DNA of 11,203 nucleotides from RGIG7450 sp045633565 (GCA_045633565.1 JAZQYO010000012.1:1-11203), one strand, 5' to 3'; counted from the stretch's first letter, positions 1 to 5,346 are shown. The notes: generated from the letters alone by a model not told the origin. Program-made: numbers and translations.

Positions 1-107
1 AAGGACATACCCCAAACTATGTGACTGTAAGAATAAAATCAGATGAAAATATCGCACATAAAATTATAAACGTAACTCTTACAAAAGATGTGATTTTAGA
101 GTTGTAA
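1..107 (+). CDS. mtaB: C-terminal tail of a probable tRNA methylthiotransferase (MtaB type), 5' truncated
   Basis: The window opens inside a gene. The open frame from base 3 reads GHTPNYVTVRIKSDENIA and about 16 more residues to a TAA at 105-107. A G-(H/Y)-T-x-N-Y start followed by a short beta-rich stretch is what I recall of the TRAM domain that closes MtaB-type radical-SAM enzymes, which add a methylthio group to the t6A37 base of tRNA. MiaB and RimO tails look different to me. Only about 34 residues are visible, with no Fe-S cysteines, so the family call rests on the tail alone. The stop codon is 4 bases before a large inverted repeat that holds its terminator. The gene converges on a tRNA-Glu gene. 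Confidence 0.5.
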   Translation, partial: GHTPNYVTVRIKSDENIAHKIINVTLTKDVILEL

Positions 108-111
108 AAAA

Positions 112-192
112 GGGTTCGAATCCCCTTGCCAAAACAAAAAAAGTGCCTTTAGGCACTTTTTTGTTTTGGTGACTCTAAGGGGATTCGAACCC
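112..192. repeat. Large foldback inverted repeat built from the tRNA-Glu 3' end and terminator
   Basis: Bases 112-127 are the exact reverse complement of 177-192, which is the T-arm and last acceptor base of the minus-strand tRNA-Glu. Bases 129-147 are the reverse complement of 152-169 except for one extra A. The only other interruption is the segment 170-176 (most of the acceptor stem plus the discriminator base) on the right arm, against a single G at 128 on the left. The left arm is therefore an inverted partial copy of the tRNA 3' end plus its terminator half, with most of the acceptor stem missing. It cannot be a functional tRNA. A snap-back (foldback) synthesis event through the terminator hairpin is a plausible origin, which is inference. 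Confidence 0.75.
131..167. terminator. Bidirectional rho-independent terminator between mtaB and tRNA-Glu
   Basis: The stem GTGCC (143-147) / GGCAC (152-156) encloses a TTTA loop and is extended by an A-tract on the left and a T-tract on the right (AAAACAAAAAAA / TTTTTTGTTTT). It reads as hairpin plus T-tract from both strands, so it can end the plus-strand mtaB-like transcript and the minus-strand tRNA-Glu transcript. Confidence 0.85.
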
Positions 193-241
193 CTATTCCA
201 GCCTTGAGAGGGCTGTGTCCTAACCATTAGACGATAGAGCC
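167..241 (-). tRNA. tRNA-Glu (anticodon CUC), CCA encoded
   Basis: On the minus strand the sequence folds as a full cloverleaf. The acceptor is GGCTCTA paired to TAGAGTC (one G-T wobble at position 2-71), the anticodon stem is CAGCC/GGCTG with loop CTCTCAA (anticodon CUC), and the T-arm is AGGGG-TTCGAAT-CCCCT. The discriminator is A and the terminal CCA is encoded. The D-arm (CGTCTAATGGTTAGGAC) is of the common bacterial tRNA-Glu type. A second tRNA-Glu with the same anticodon but a different body lies at 5035-5110. The 3' part is duplicated in inverted orientation at 112-147. Confidence 0.93.
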
Positions 242-255
242 TTATAACAAAGGGT

Positions 256-284
256 ATTATACACTAACAATATAAAAAAATCAA
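256..284 (-). promoter_or_regulatory. Promoter of tRNA-Glu (minus strand)
   Basis: On the minus strand TTGATT (plus 279-284) and a perfect TATAAT (plus 256-261) are separated by 17 bases. The expected start is around 249, a few bases ahead of the tRNA 5' end at 241. It sits back to back with the alaS promoter, about 30 bases away. Confidence 0.75.
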
Positions 285-313
285 TACTTTTTAATTAAAT
301 TCCTCAAATTATT

Positions 314-342
314 TTGACATTTAAACTCAATAATGATATAAT
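314..342 (+). promoter_or_regulatory. Consensus sigma-A promoter of alaS
   Basis: TTGACA (314-319), a 17-base spacer and TATAAT (337-342) match the consensus exactly. Transcription should start near 349, leaving an untranslated leader of only about 27 bases before the ATG. That is too short for a T-box antiterminator, so no tRNA-responsive leader control is visible for this synthetase gene. Confidence 0.88.
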
Positions 343-375
343 TTATTATAAGTATGTAATTATGGAGATGAAATG

Positions 376-3015
376 ATGAAATACACAAGTTTAAACGAAA
401 TCAGAGAAAAGTTTTTAAGCTTTTTTGAGTCAAAAGACTGCTTAAGATTAGATAGTTTTTCACTTGTGCCTAAAAATGACGCAAGTTTACTTTTAATAAA
501 TTCAGGTATGGCGCCTATGAAGGCTTGGTTTAAAAATCCCGAAACCGCGCCTAAAAGACGTGTTACAACATGCCAGAAATGTATCAGAACAGGCGATATT
601 GAAAACGTAGGTAAAACAGCTCGTCACGGCACCTATTTTGAAATGCTGGGAAACTTCTCATTTGGCGACTATTTCAAGAAAGAAGCTACATCATGGGCAT
701 GGGAATTTTTTACAAAGGTTATGGAAATCCCAGAGGACAGACTTTGGATTTCTGTTTACGAAGAAGATGATGAAACTAAAGACCTCTGGATTAACCACGT
801 AGGTGTTAACCCCGAGCACATTGTAAAGCTCGGCAAAGAGGACAACTTCTGGGAACATGGCACAGGCCCTTGCGGACCTTGCTCTGAAATTTATTTTGAC
901 AGAGGCGAAAAGTACGGATGTGGAAGCAAAAACTGCGGTGTTGGATGCGAATGTGACCGCTTTATGGAAGTATGGAACCTTGTGTTTACCCAGTTTGACA
1001 AAGATGAAGACGGCAACTACAACCGTCTGCCTAATCCAAACATTGACACAGGTATGGGACTTGAGCGCCTGGCAGTTGTTATGCAGGGTGTTGACAATCT
1101 TTTTGAGGTTGACACAGTTCAGGATGTAATCAAGCATATTTGTAAAATTGCAAACCTTGAGTATAAAAAAGACGAAAAGAAAGATATTTCTCTTCGTGTA
1201 ATCAGTGACCATATCAGAAGCACAGTTATGATGGTATCTGACGGCGTTATTCCATCAAATGAGGGCAGAGGCTATGTTTTAAGAAGACTTTTAAGACGTG
1301 CTGCACGTCACGGAAAATTGCTTAACATAGAAAGACAGTTCTTAAACGAAATTGCGGACACTGTAATTGACTGTTCAAAATGTGCATACCCCGAATTGGA
1401 AGAAAAAAGAGATTACATTAAAAAGATTATCAAAATTGAAGAAGAGCGTTTTGACGTTACAATTGATAACGGCATTATGGTTTTAACTGAATATATTGAA
1501 GAAGCTAAAAAAAGTGGCAAAGCGCTATTAAGCGGCGAGCAGGCATTCAAGCTTCACGACACTTATGGGTTCCCGCTTGACCTTACCATTGAAATGGCAC
1601 AGGAGCAGGGCTTAAACGTTGACGTTGAAGAGTTTAACAAAGCAATGCAGGAACAAAAGCAATCTGCACGAGATGCACGCAGCGATGCTTCTAGCTGGGA
1701 TGGCGATACTGTTTACGATTTTGAACTTGTTAAAGGTGCAACCGCCTTTACAGGTTACGATAAATTAACAGACGAAAGCGTTATTTTAGGCATTGTTAAA
1801 GGAAATGAGGTTTCAACCTCAATTACTGCAGATGAAAAAGGCGTAATTATTACGGAAAACACTCCTTTCTATGCCGAAATGGGCGGTCAGGCAGGCGATA
1901 TTGGTACTATTTATACACCTAATGCTGAAGCAAAGGTTGTTTACACCAAAAAAACTGCTGACGGAATTTATCTCCACGAAGTAGAAATCACAAAAGGTAC
2001 CTTCTCATTGAATGATAAGGTTTCACTTGCAGTTGACGTAAGAAACAGAAACGATATTGCAAGAAATCACAGTGCTACACACCTTTTACACAAAGCACTC
2101 AAAAATGTTTTAGGCTCACACGTTGCACAGGCAGGCTCACTTGTTACCTCAGACAGACTCCGTTTTGACTTCTCTCATTTTGAAGCAATGACCGAGTCCG
2201 AACTTAAAGCAGTAGAGGAAATTGTAAACACTGCTATCTTAGATGCCATGCCGATTTCTGTTCAGGAGCTTCCTATTGACGAAGCTAAAAAGCTTGGTGC
2301 GGCAGCTCAATTTGGCGAAAAATACGGCGATGTTGTCCGTGTTGTTTCAATGGGTGATTTCAGTATTGAATTCTGTGGCGGTACTCACGTTACAAACACA
2401 GCTATTTGCGGACTGTTTAAGATTATTTCAGAAAACGGTGTTGCGGCAGGTGTAAGAAGAATTGAAGCTATCACAGGCAGAGGCGTTTTGGATTATATTT
2501 CACAAAAGGACTCTCTCATTTTAAAAACTGCAGAGGTTTTAAAATCAAATATCCACGAAATAGATATAAAAGCAAACTCTGTTGTTGCGGAGCTTAAAGA
2601 TGCGGGCAGAAAAATTGATGAGCTTACATCAAAGCTTGCAGGCGGTATGGCAGACGACGTTTTTGCATCTGCAAAAGATATAGTCGGTGTTAAAGTTATC
2701 TCTTCTGTTGTTCCTTCTCTTGCCGCAAACGACCTTGCTGTTATGGGCGACAAATTAAAAGACAAGTTACAAGGAGCAGGTGTTATTGTTCTGGCATCAG
2801 AAAAAGATGATAAAATCAGCTTTATTGCTATGGCAAACAAAGATGCAGTTGGCATGGGTGTTCATTCAGGCAACATTATAAGAGAAATTACAAAAATCGC
2901 AGGCGGAAGCGGCGGCGGTAAGCCTGACCTCGCTCGCGGCGGCGGTAAAGATGCGTCAAAACTTGCAGATGCAATCTCGGCAGTTGATGCTTTGGTTGAA
3001 GGTATGCTTAAATAA
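376..3015 (+). CDS. alaS: Alanine--tRNA ligase (AlaRS)
   Basis: It charges tRNA-Ala with alanine in the cytoplasm and hydrolyses mischarged Ser/Gly-tRNA-Ala in its editing domain. It is 879 residues from the chosen start, normal for bacterial AlaRS. The N-terminal class II catalytic core runs from about residue 1 to 240 and includes the opening YTSLNEIREKFLSFFESK, NSGMAPMK, GNFSFGDYFK, a CG...C...C.CDR cysteine cluster near residue 180-195 and the DTGMGLERLA motif. The editing domain carries the metal ligands H565-xxx-H569 (HSATH) and C667-xxx-H671 (CGGTH). The C-Ala domain ends with a glycine-rich GGSGGGKPDLARGGGKD segment. Two ATGs are adjacent (373 and 376). GGAG at 364-367 is 8 bases from 376 and only 5 from 373, and starting at MKYTSLNE fits the family better. 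The HIT gene follows after 12 bases in the same operon. Confidence 0.98.
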   Translation: MKYTSLNEIREKFLSFFESKDCLRLDSFSLVPKNDASLLLINSGMAPMKAWFKNPETAPKRRVTTCQKCIRTGDIENVGKTARHGTYFEMLGNFSFGDYFKKEATSWAWEFFTKVMEIPEDRLWISVYEEDDETKDLWINHVGVNPEHIVKLGKEDNFWEHGTGPCGPCSEIYFDRGEKYGCGSKNCGVGCECDRFMEVWNLVFTQFDKDEDGNYNRLPNPNIDTGMGLERLAVVMQGVDNLFEVDTVQDVIKHICKIANLEYKKDEKKDISLRVISDHIRSTVMMVSDGVIPSNEGRGYVLRRLLRRAARHGKLLNIERQFLNEIADTVIDCSKCAYPELEEKRDYIKKIIKIEEERFDVTIDNGIMVLTEYIEEAKKSGKALLSGEQAFKLHDTYGFPLDLTIEMAQEQGLNVDVEEFNKAMQEQKQSARDARSDASSWDGDTVYDFELVKGATAFTGYDKLTDESVILGIVKGNEVSTSITADEKGVIITENTPFYAEMGGQAGDIGTIYTPNAEAKVVYTKKTADGIYLHEVEITKGTFSLNDKVSLAVDVRNRNDIARNHSATHLLHKALKNVLGSHVAQAGSLVTSDRLRFDFSHFEAMTESELKAVEEIVNTAILDAMPISVQELPIDEAKKLGAAAQFGEKYGDVVRVVSMGDFSIEFCGGTHVTNTAICGLFKIISENGVAAGVRRIEAITGRGVLDYISQKDSLILKTAEVLKSNIHEIDIKANSVVAELKDAGRKIDELTSKLAGGMADDVFASAKDIVGVKVISSVVPSLAANDLAVMGDKLKDKLQGAGVIVLASEKDDKISFIAMANKDAVGMGVHSGNIIREITKIAGGSGGGKPDLARGGGKDASKLADAISAVDALVEGMLK

Positions 3016-3027
3016 GGAGAGATTTTT

Positions 3028-3366
3028 ATGGATTGTATTTTTTGTAAAATAATAAACAAAGAAATTCCAAGCAACATTGTTTATGAAGACGAAAGCGTTA
3101 TTGCATTTAAAGATTTAAACCCTGTTGCTCCCGTTCACATTCTTGTTGTCCCGAAAAAACACATTTCAGCTTTAAGTGAAATGTCAGAAGAGGATACTAA
3201 TCTTATCGGCAAGGTTTTGTATACCTGCAAACAAATTGCAAAAACTCTCCCCGAGTGTGATGGTGGATACAGAATTATAAACAACTGCGGAGATAATGCA
3301 GGACAAACTGTAAAACATATACATTTCCACATTATCGGCGGAAAGCAAATATTAAATCTTATCTGA
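3028..3366 (+). CDS. HIT-family nucleotide-binding hydrolase (HinT-like)
   Basis: It is a small cytoplasmic histidine-triad protein of the HinT/PKCI branch. Family members hydrolyse nucleoside phosphoramidates such as AMP-lysine or aminoacyl-adenylates. At 112 residues it is typical of the family. It shows an N-terminal CIFCKI (Cys3, Cys6) and His45, which together with the triad region often hold zinc, and the active-site motif HIHFHIIGG at residues 97-105 (His97, His99, His101). The ribosome site AGGAG (3015-3019) overlaps the alaS stop, so the gene is translated from the alaS transcript. The pairing with alaS makes functional sense, since HinT enzymes act on aminoacyl-adenylates made by synthetases (inference). 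A strong terminator follows 7 bases after the stop. Confidence 0.93.
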   Translation: MDCIFCKIINKEIPSNIVYEDESVIAFKDLNPVAPVHILVVPKKHISALSEMSEEDTNLIGKVLYTCKQIAKTLPECDGGYRIINNCGDNAGQTVKHIHFHIIGGKQILNLI

Positions 3367-3373
3367 TTAAAAG

Positions 3374-3397
3374 CCACACCATAAGGTGTGGTTTTTT
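3374..3397 (+). terminator. Rho-independent terminator of alaS-HIT operon
   Basis: Perfect 7-bp stem CCACACC (3374-3380) / GGTGTGG (3385-3391) with an ATAA loop, followed by six T (3392-3397). Confidence 0.92.
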
Positions 3398-3400
3398 AAT

Positions 3401-3428
3401 ACATAAGTACGCAAACGAACACTTATGT
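3401..3428. promoter_or_regulatory. Inverted repeat, possible operator upstream of the XRE gene
   Basis: Arms ACATAAGT (3401-3408) and ACTTATGT (3421-3428) are perfect inverted copies separated by 12 bases. They lie about 50 bases before the XRE start and just upstream of a possible -10 (TATACT, 3454-3459) that has no clear -35. The position suits an autoregulatory operator, but nothing in the sequence proves binding. Confidence 0.4.
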
Positions 3429-3478
3429 GGGCATTACTGTTTTCAAAGTAGCATATACTATTTTTGAGGTGTTAAAAT

Positions 3479-3712
3479 ATGTATATTGCTACATTAGACC
3501 CTGAAAAAGTGGGATTAACAGTTGCTTTTTTCAGAAGGCAGAAAGGTGTTTCACAGGAGGTTTTAAGCGGACTTGCTGATATTGGCAGAAGTCATTTAAG
3601 CGCCATTGAACGCGGCGAAAGAAAGCCTACACTTGAAACACTCTACAGAATTTGCAATGCTTTGGATATAAAAATGAGCGTGTTTATTTTAAAACTTGAA
3701 GAATTATTGTAA
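3479..3712 (+). CDS. Small XRE-family helix-turn-helix regulator
   Basis: A 77-residue protein made almost entirely of one Cro/C1-type DNA-binding domain (about residues 10-66). The recognition core SQEVLSGLADIGRSHLSAIE is followed by RGERKPTLETLYRICNALDI, the standard five-helix XRE layout. There is no sensor or dimerisation domain beyond a short C-terminal helix, so it probably acts as a dimeric repressor (inference). GAGGT at 3466-3470 is a good ribosome site 8 bases before the ATG. The gene is monocistronic, bounded by terminators at 3374-3397 and 3711-3745. No antitoxin-partner or phage gene flanks it, so its target is unknown. Confidence 0.88.
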   Translation: MYIATLDPEKVGLTVAFFRRQKGVSQEVLSGLADIGRSHLSAIERGERKPTLETLYRICNALDIKMSVFILKLEELL

Positions 3713-3745
3713 ACCAAGCCGTGTTGAAAAACGGCTTGGTTTTAT
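3711..3745 (+). terminator. Terminator of XRE gene; first copy of a duplicated hairpin
   Basis: A 12-bp stem AAACCAAGCCGT (3711-3722) / ACGGCTTGGTTT (3731-3742) with an 8-base loop, ending in a short T-run. It overlaps the last two bases of the XRE stop codon. Its inner 22 bases (3716-3737) recur exactly at 4035-4056. Confidence 0.85.
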
Positions 3746-3765
3746 AATTTACGCACAATAATATT

Positions 3766-3784
3766 TTAGTGCATAATGCACTAA
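3766..3784. promoter_or_regulatory. 19-bp perfect palindrome, likely operator of the ribbon-helix-helix gene
   Basis: TTAGTGCATAATGCACTAA is a perfect 9+1+9 dyad located 72 bases before the ribbon-helix-helix start. A further GGTGCAT at 3791-3797 resembles a half-site. Ribbon-helix-helix proteins usually bind such palindromes and repress their own genes. Autoregulation here is inferred from position. The XRE protein is an alternative binder. Confidence 0.5.
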
Positions 3785-3830
3785 TTTCTAGGTGCATTTA
3801 TGGTGTATGTATTTTGCTGCTAAAAAGCTT

Positions 3831-3836
3831 TATAAT
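3831..3836 (+). promoter_or_regulatory. Candidate -10 element of the ribbon-helix-helix gene
   Basis: Perfect TATAAT 20 bases before the ATG. The region 17 bases upstream (about 3808-3813) has no good -35 match, so this promoter may be weak or may depend on a factor bound to the upstream palindrome. Confidence 0.4.
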
Positions 3837-3856
3837 ATACACGAGGATGTGATTAT

Positions 3857-4036
3857 ATGTTTAAAGTGCGTCGCACACAAGAAACAGTTAATAAAACGTT
3901 AAGATTTCCTAAAGATTTGCTTGAAAAAATATCAGTAATTGCACAAAATGAAAATGTTTCAATAAACAGTTTTATTATTCAATGTTGTGAATATGCTCTT
4001 GATAATATCCAACAAAATAAAGATGAATGCCAATAA
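3857..4036 (+). CDS. Small Arc/CopG-like ribbon-helix-helix DNA-binding protein
   Basis: A 59-residue protein starting at the ATG at 3857 with GAGG at 3843-3846 as ribosome site. After a basic N-terminus (MFKVRRTQE), residues 12-18 (NKTLRFP) form the expected DNA-contacting beta strand. Two helices follow, KDLLEKISVIAQNENVS and INSFIIQCCEYALDNI. This matches the Arc/HicB-tail/CopG ribbon-helix-helix pattern (T-x-R-x-P...L...A...G/N-x-S-x-N-x-x-I). Such proteins act as dimers, either as transcription repressors or as antitoxins. No toxin-like partner gene is adjacent, since it is followed directly by a terminator and then radC. It is probably a lone autoregulated repressor (inference). The call is structural; its targets are unknown. 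Confidence 0.8.
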   Translation: MFKVRRTQETVNKTLRFPKDLLEKISVIAQNENVSINSFIIQCCEYALDNIQQNKDECQ

Positions 4037-4060
4037 GCCGTGTTGAAAAACGGCTTATTT
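4035..4060 (+). terminator. Terminator after the ribbon-helix-helix gene; second copy of the duplicated hairpin
   Basis: Stem AAGCCGT / ACGGCTT around the loop GTTGAAAA, followed by a short ATTTTAT tract. Bases 4035-4056 are identical to 3716-3737, loop included. The T-tract is poor, so termination may be partial. The loop contains the TTGAAA used by the downstream promoter. Confidence 0.7.
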
Positions 4061-4071
4061 TATGCTAAAAT
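4043..4071 (+). promoter_or_regulatory. Probable promoter of radC, overlapping the terminator hairpin
   Basis: TTGAAA (4043-4048), a 17-base spacer and TAAAAT (4066-4071) with an extended -10 TG at 4063-4064. The -35 sits in the hairpin loop of the preceding terminator. The predicted start near 4078 leaves a leader of only about 13 bases, with the GAGGTG ribosome site right at its 5' end. Confidence 0.5.
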
Positions 4072-4090
4072 GTAAAAGAGGTGAAAAGGA

Positions 4091-4849
4091 TTGAGCATTG
4101 ATAACAACAAACTTACAAAGACAAATATTCATACAGGGCACAGAACCCGTATGCGTGATAAGCTTTTGTCAAATACTACTTTTGATTCTTTGCTCGACCA
4201 TCAGCTTTTGGAATTTATTTTGTTTCAAAGCATACCTCAGGGAGATACCAATCCGATTGCCCACAATCTTATAAATAAATTTGGCTCACTTAATAATGTT
4301 TTGGAGGCCTCTGCATACGAACTTATGCAGGTTGAAGGCATCGGCAAGGTCACTGCTCTGCACTTAGCATCATACTTAGCAGTTACAAAGCGTTATCTTT
4401 TAAATAATCTTACACCCAAACACAGCTTTGAAAGCACAATTGAACTTGCTGAATTTTTTCAGGCTCTTTGTCTTGGCAGTAAATATGAAACTGCCTTTGC
4501 ACTTTATCTTGACAAGTCCAAAAAGCTTATCAAATATGAAAAGCTTTCAGAAGGCGGTGTGGACTCAACAGGTATCTATGTTGAAAAAATTGTTGCTTCC
4601 GCCGTTTTATATAAGGCTTACTACGTTGCCTTAGGGCACAATCATCCGTCAGGAGAAACAACCCCATCACCATTTGACATTGAAAATACTCGTCTTTTGC
4701 TTGAGGCTCTCCTTAATGTAAGAAAACTTTTGCTTGATTCAATCATTGTAAGCGACCATTCGTGGTTTTCTTATGCAGGAACGGGCGTTCTGTCAAACAA
4801 CCGTATTATCAATCCTTTTGACAAAAACTCAAACCTCAGGCTTAAATAA
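4091..4849 (+). CDS. radC: RadC family JAMM/MPN-domain protein
   Basis: A 252-residue protein of normal RadC length. The N-terminal part has the HRTRMRDKLL signature and a helix-hairpin-helix (VEGIGKVTAL, about residues 81-90). The C-terminal JAMM domain carries the complete metal signature: Glu133, His183-Asn-His185-Pro, Ser193 and Asp196 (HNHPSGETTPSPFD). The family was named for DNA repair, but its biochemical role is unsettled; the JAMM fold suggests a zinc metallohydrolase. The start is a TTG at 4091, supported by GAGGTG at 4078-4083 with a 7-base spacer; there is no better ATG with a ribosome site. It stands alone between a small repressor gene and a tRNA cluster. No clear terminator follows, only an A/T-rich stretch that runs into the tRNA promoter. 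Confidence 0.93.
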   Translation: MSIDNNKLTKTNIHTGHRTRMRDKLLSNTTFDSLLDHQLLEFILFQSIPQGDTNPIAHNLINKFGSLNNVLEASAYELMQVEGIGKVTALHLASYLAVTKRYLLNNLTPKHSFESTIELAEFFQALCLGSKYETAFALYLDKSKKLIKYEKLSEGGVDSTGIYVEKIVASAVLYKAYYVALGHNHPSGETTPSPFDIENTRLLLEALLNVRKLLLDSIIVSDHSWFSYAGTGVLSNNRIINPFDKNSNLRLK

Positions 4850-4865
4850 AATTTTTAAAAAAGTA

Positions 4866-4894
4866 TTGACAAACATATTTTTGTTTGTTATAAT
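4866..4894 (+). promoter_or_regulatory. Very strong promoter of the tRNA-Met/tRNA-Glu cluster
   Basis: TTGACA (4866-4871), a 17-base spacer and TATAAT (4889-4894), preceded by the extended -10 TGT (4886-4888). Both hexamers match consensus. The expected start near 4901 gives a short 5' leader of about 19 bases before the first tRNA. Confidence 0.9.
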
Positions 4895-4919
4895 ATTTAT
4901 TGCTGATTTAAAGACATAT

Positions 4920-4996
4920 GGCGGTGTAGCTCAGTTGGCTAGAGCAAACGGTTCATACCCGTTAGGTCGGTGGTTCAAGTCCACTCGCCGCTACCA
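4920..4996 (+). tRNA. tRNA-Met (anticodon CAU), elongator type, CCA encoded
   Basis: Acceptor GGCGGTG / CGCCGCT with wobbles at 1-72 and 6-67, D-arm AGCTCAGTTGGCTAGAGC, anticodon stem AACGG/CCGTT with loop TTCATAC, T-arm GGTGG-TTCAAGT-CCACT, then ACCA. The body matches Firmicutes elongator tRNA-Met. An initiator would usually show a mismatched first pair and GGG/CCC in the anticodon stem, which are absent. A CAU tRNA-Ile (lysidine-modified) is less likely from the body sequence. Confidence 0.9.
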
Positions 4997-4997
4997 C

Positions 4998-5029
4998 GTC
5001 GGAACAAGTTGTGCTTGTTCCGACTTTTT
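4998..5029 (+). terminator. Terminator between tRNA-Met and tRNA-Glu
   Basis: Perfect 11-bp stem GTCGGAACAAG (4998-5008) / CTTGTTCCGAC (5014-5024), loop TTGTG, then five T. It lies directly between two tRNAs without an obvious new promoter in the 5 bases left before tRNA-Glu. Either it is leaky or it also serves as a processing hairpin. Confidence 0.85.
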
Positions 5030-5034
5030 AATAT

Positions 5035-5110
5035 GGCCCGTTGGTCAAGCGGCCTAAGACTCCGCCCTCTCACGGCGGCAACACGAGTTCGAATCTCGTA
5101 CGGGTCACCA
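5035..5110 (+). tRNA. tRNA-Glu (anticodon CUC), CCA encoded
   Basis: Acceptor GGCCCGT / ACGGGTC, anticodon stem CCGCC/GGCGG with loop CTCTCAC (anticodon CUC), T-arm ACGAG-TTCGAAT-CTCGT, then ACCA. The body is the standard Firmicutes tRNA-Glu. It differs strongly from the tRNA-Glu(CUC) at 167-241, which reads the same codon. Expression must come from the promoter ahead of tRNA-Met, reading through the 4998-5029 hairpin. Confidence 0.93.
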
Positions 5111-5112
5111 TG

Positions 5113-5142
5113 AAAAAAGACATCTTCGGATGTCTTTTTTTC
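5113..5142 (+). terminator. Terminator of the tRNA cluster (UUCG tetraloop)
   Basis: Stem GACATC (5119-5124) / GATGTC (5129-5134) closed by a TTCG tetraloop and extended by A-tract/T-tract pairing (5113-5118 with 5135-5140). The same A-tract-GACATC stem recurs in the terminator at 7075-7108. Confidence 0.9.
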
Positions 5143-5143
5143 T

Positions 5144-5193
5144 GTTATATTTGCATACGCAAGTTATATTTCTATGCAGTTATATTCCGCAAA
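5144..5193. repeat. Short element with three GTTATATT direct repeats and small dyads
   Basis: GTTATATT occurs at 5144-5151, 5163-5170 and 5179-5186. It is interleaved with inverted pieces (TTGC..GCAA at 5151-5162; GCATA 5153-5157 with TATGC 5173-5177). It lies just after the tRNA terminator and codes for nothing visible. It looks like a small dispersed repetitive element, but genome-wide copy number cannot be judged here. Confidence 0.5.
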
Positions 5194-5225
5194 TTGGTCG
5201 TTCACCTATCTCAGTGATTTCATTA

Positions 5226-5253
5226 TTGAAATATTTTATATTTATGATATAAT
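5226..5253 (+). promoter_or_regulatory. Promoter of eutH
   Basis: TTGAAA (5226-5231), a 16-base spacer and TATAAT (5248-5253) with an extended -10 TGA (5245-5247). The expected start near 5260 gives a leader of about 87 bases. The leader has no strong hairpin with a T-tract, so I see no antiterminator of the kind that controls eut operons. Confidence 0.7.
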
Positions 5254-5346
5254 GATAGAATGAGGCGTGTGAAAAGATTAAAAACAAACTTGTTATAAAT
5301 TTTTAAATAGTTTAACTAACGAGAAATATTACTTAAGGAGGAAAAT

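Noticed and set aside
110..131. A separate plus-strand tRNA gene ending in TTGCCA
   Set aside because: Only a T-arm is present; the upstream bases are the mtaB-like coding sequence and there is no acceptor stem. Explained as an inverted copy of the tRNA-Glu end.
691..1212. 173-codon open frame on the minus strand inside alaS
   Set aside because: Antisense to conserved AlaRS catalytic residues; no ribosome site and no recognisable protein. A codon-bias shadow.
3417..3428. GAACACTTATGT as a Gram-positive LexA (SOS) box near the XRE gene
   Set aside because: The right half lacks GTTC; the match is better explained by the ACATAAGT inverted repeat.
4773..5057. 94-codon plus-strand frame crossing the end of radC and the tRNA genes
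   Set aside because: It reads straight through a promoter, tRNA-Met, a terminator and part of tRNA-Glu, so it cannot be a real gene.
5260..5298. 12-codon frame MRRVKRLKTNLL at the predicted eutH transcript start
   Set aside because: The ATG coincides with the predicted first base, so it would need leaderless translation. There are no regulatory codon runs and no attenuator hairpin after it.
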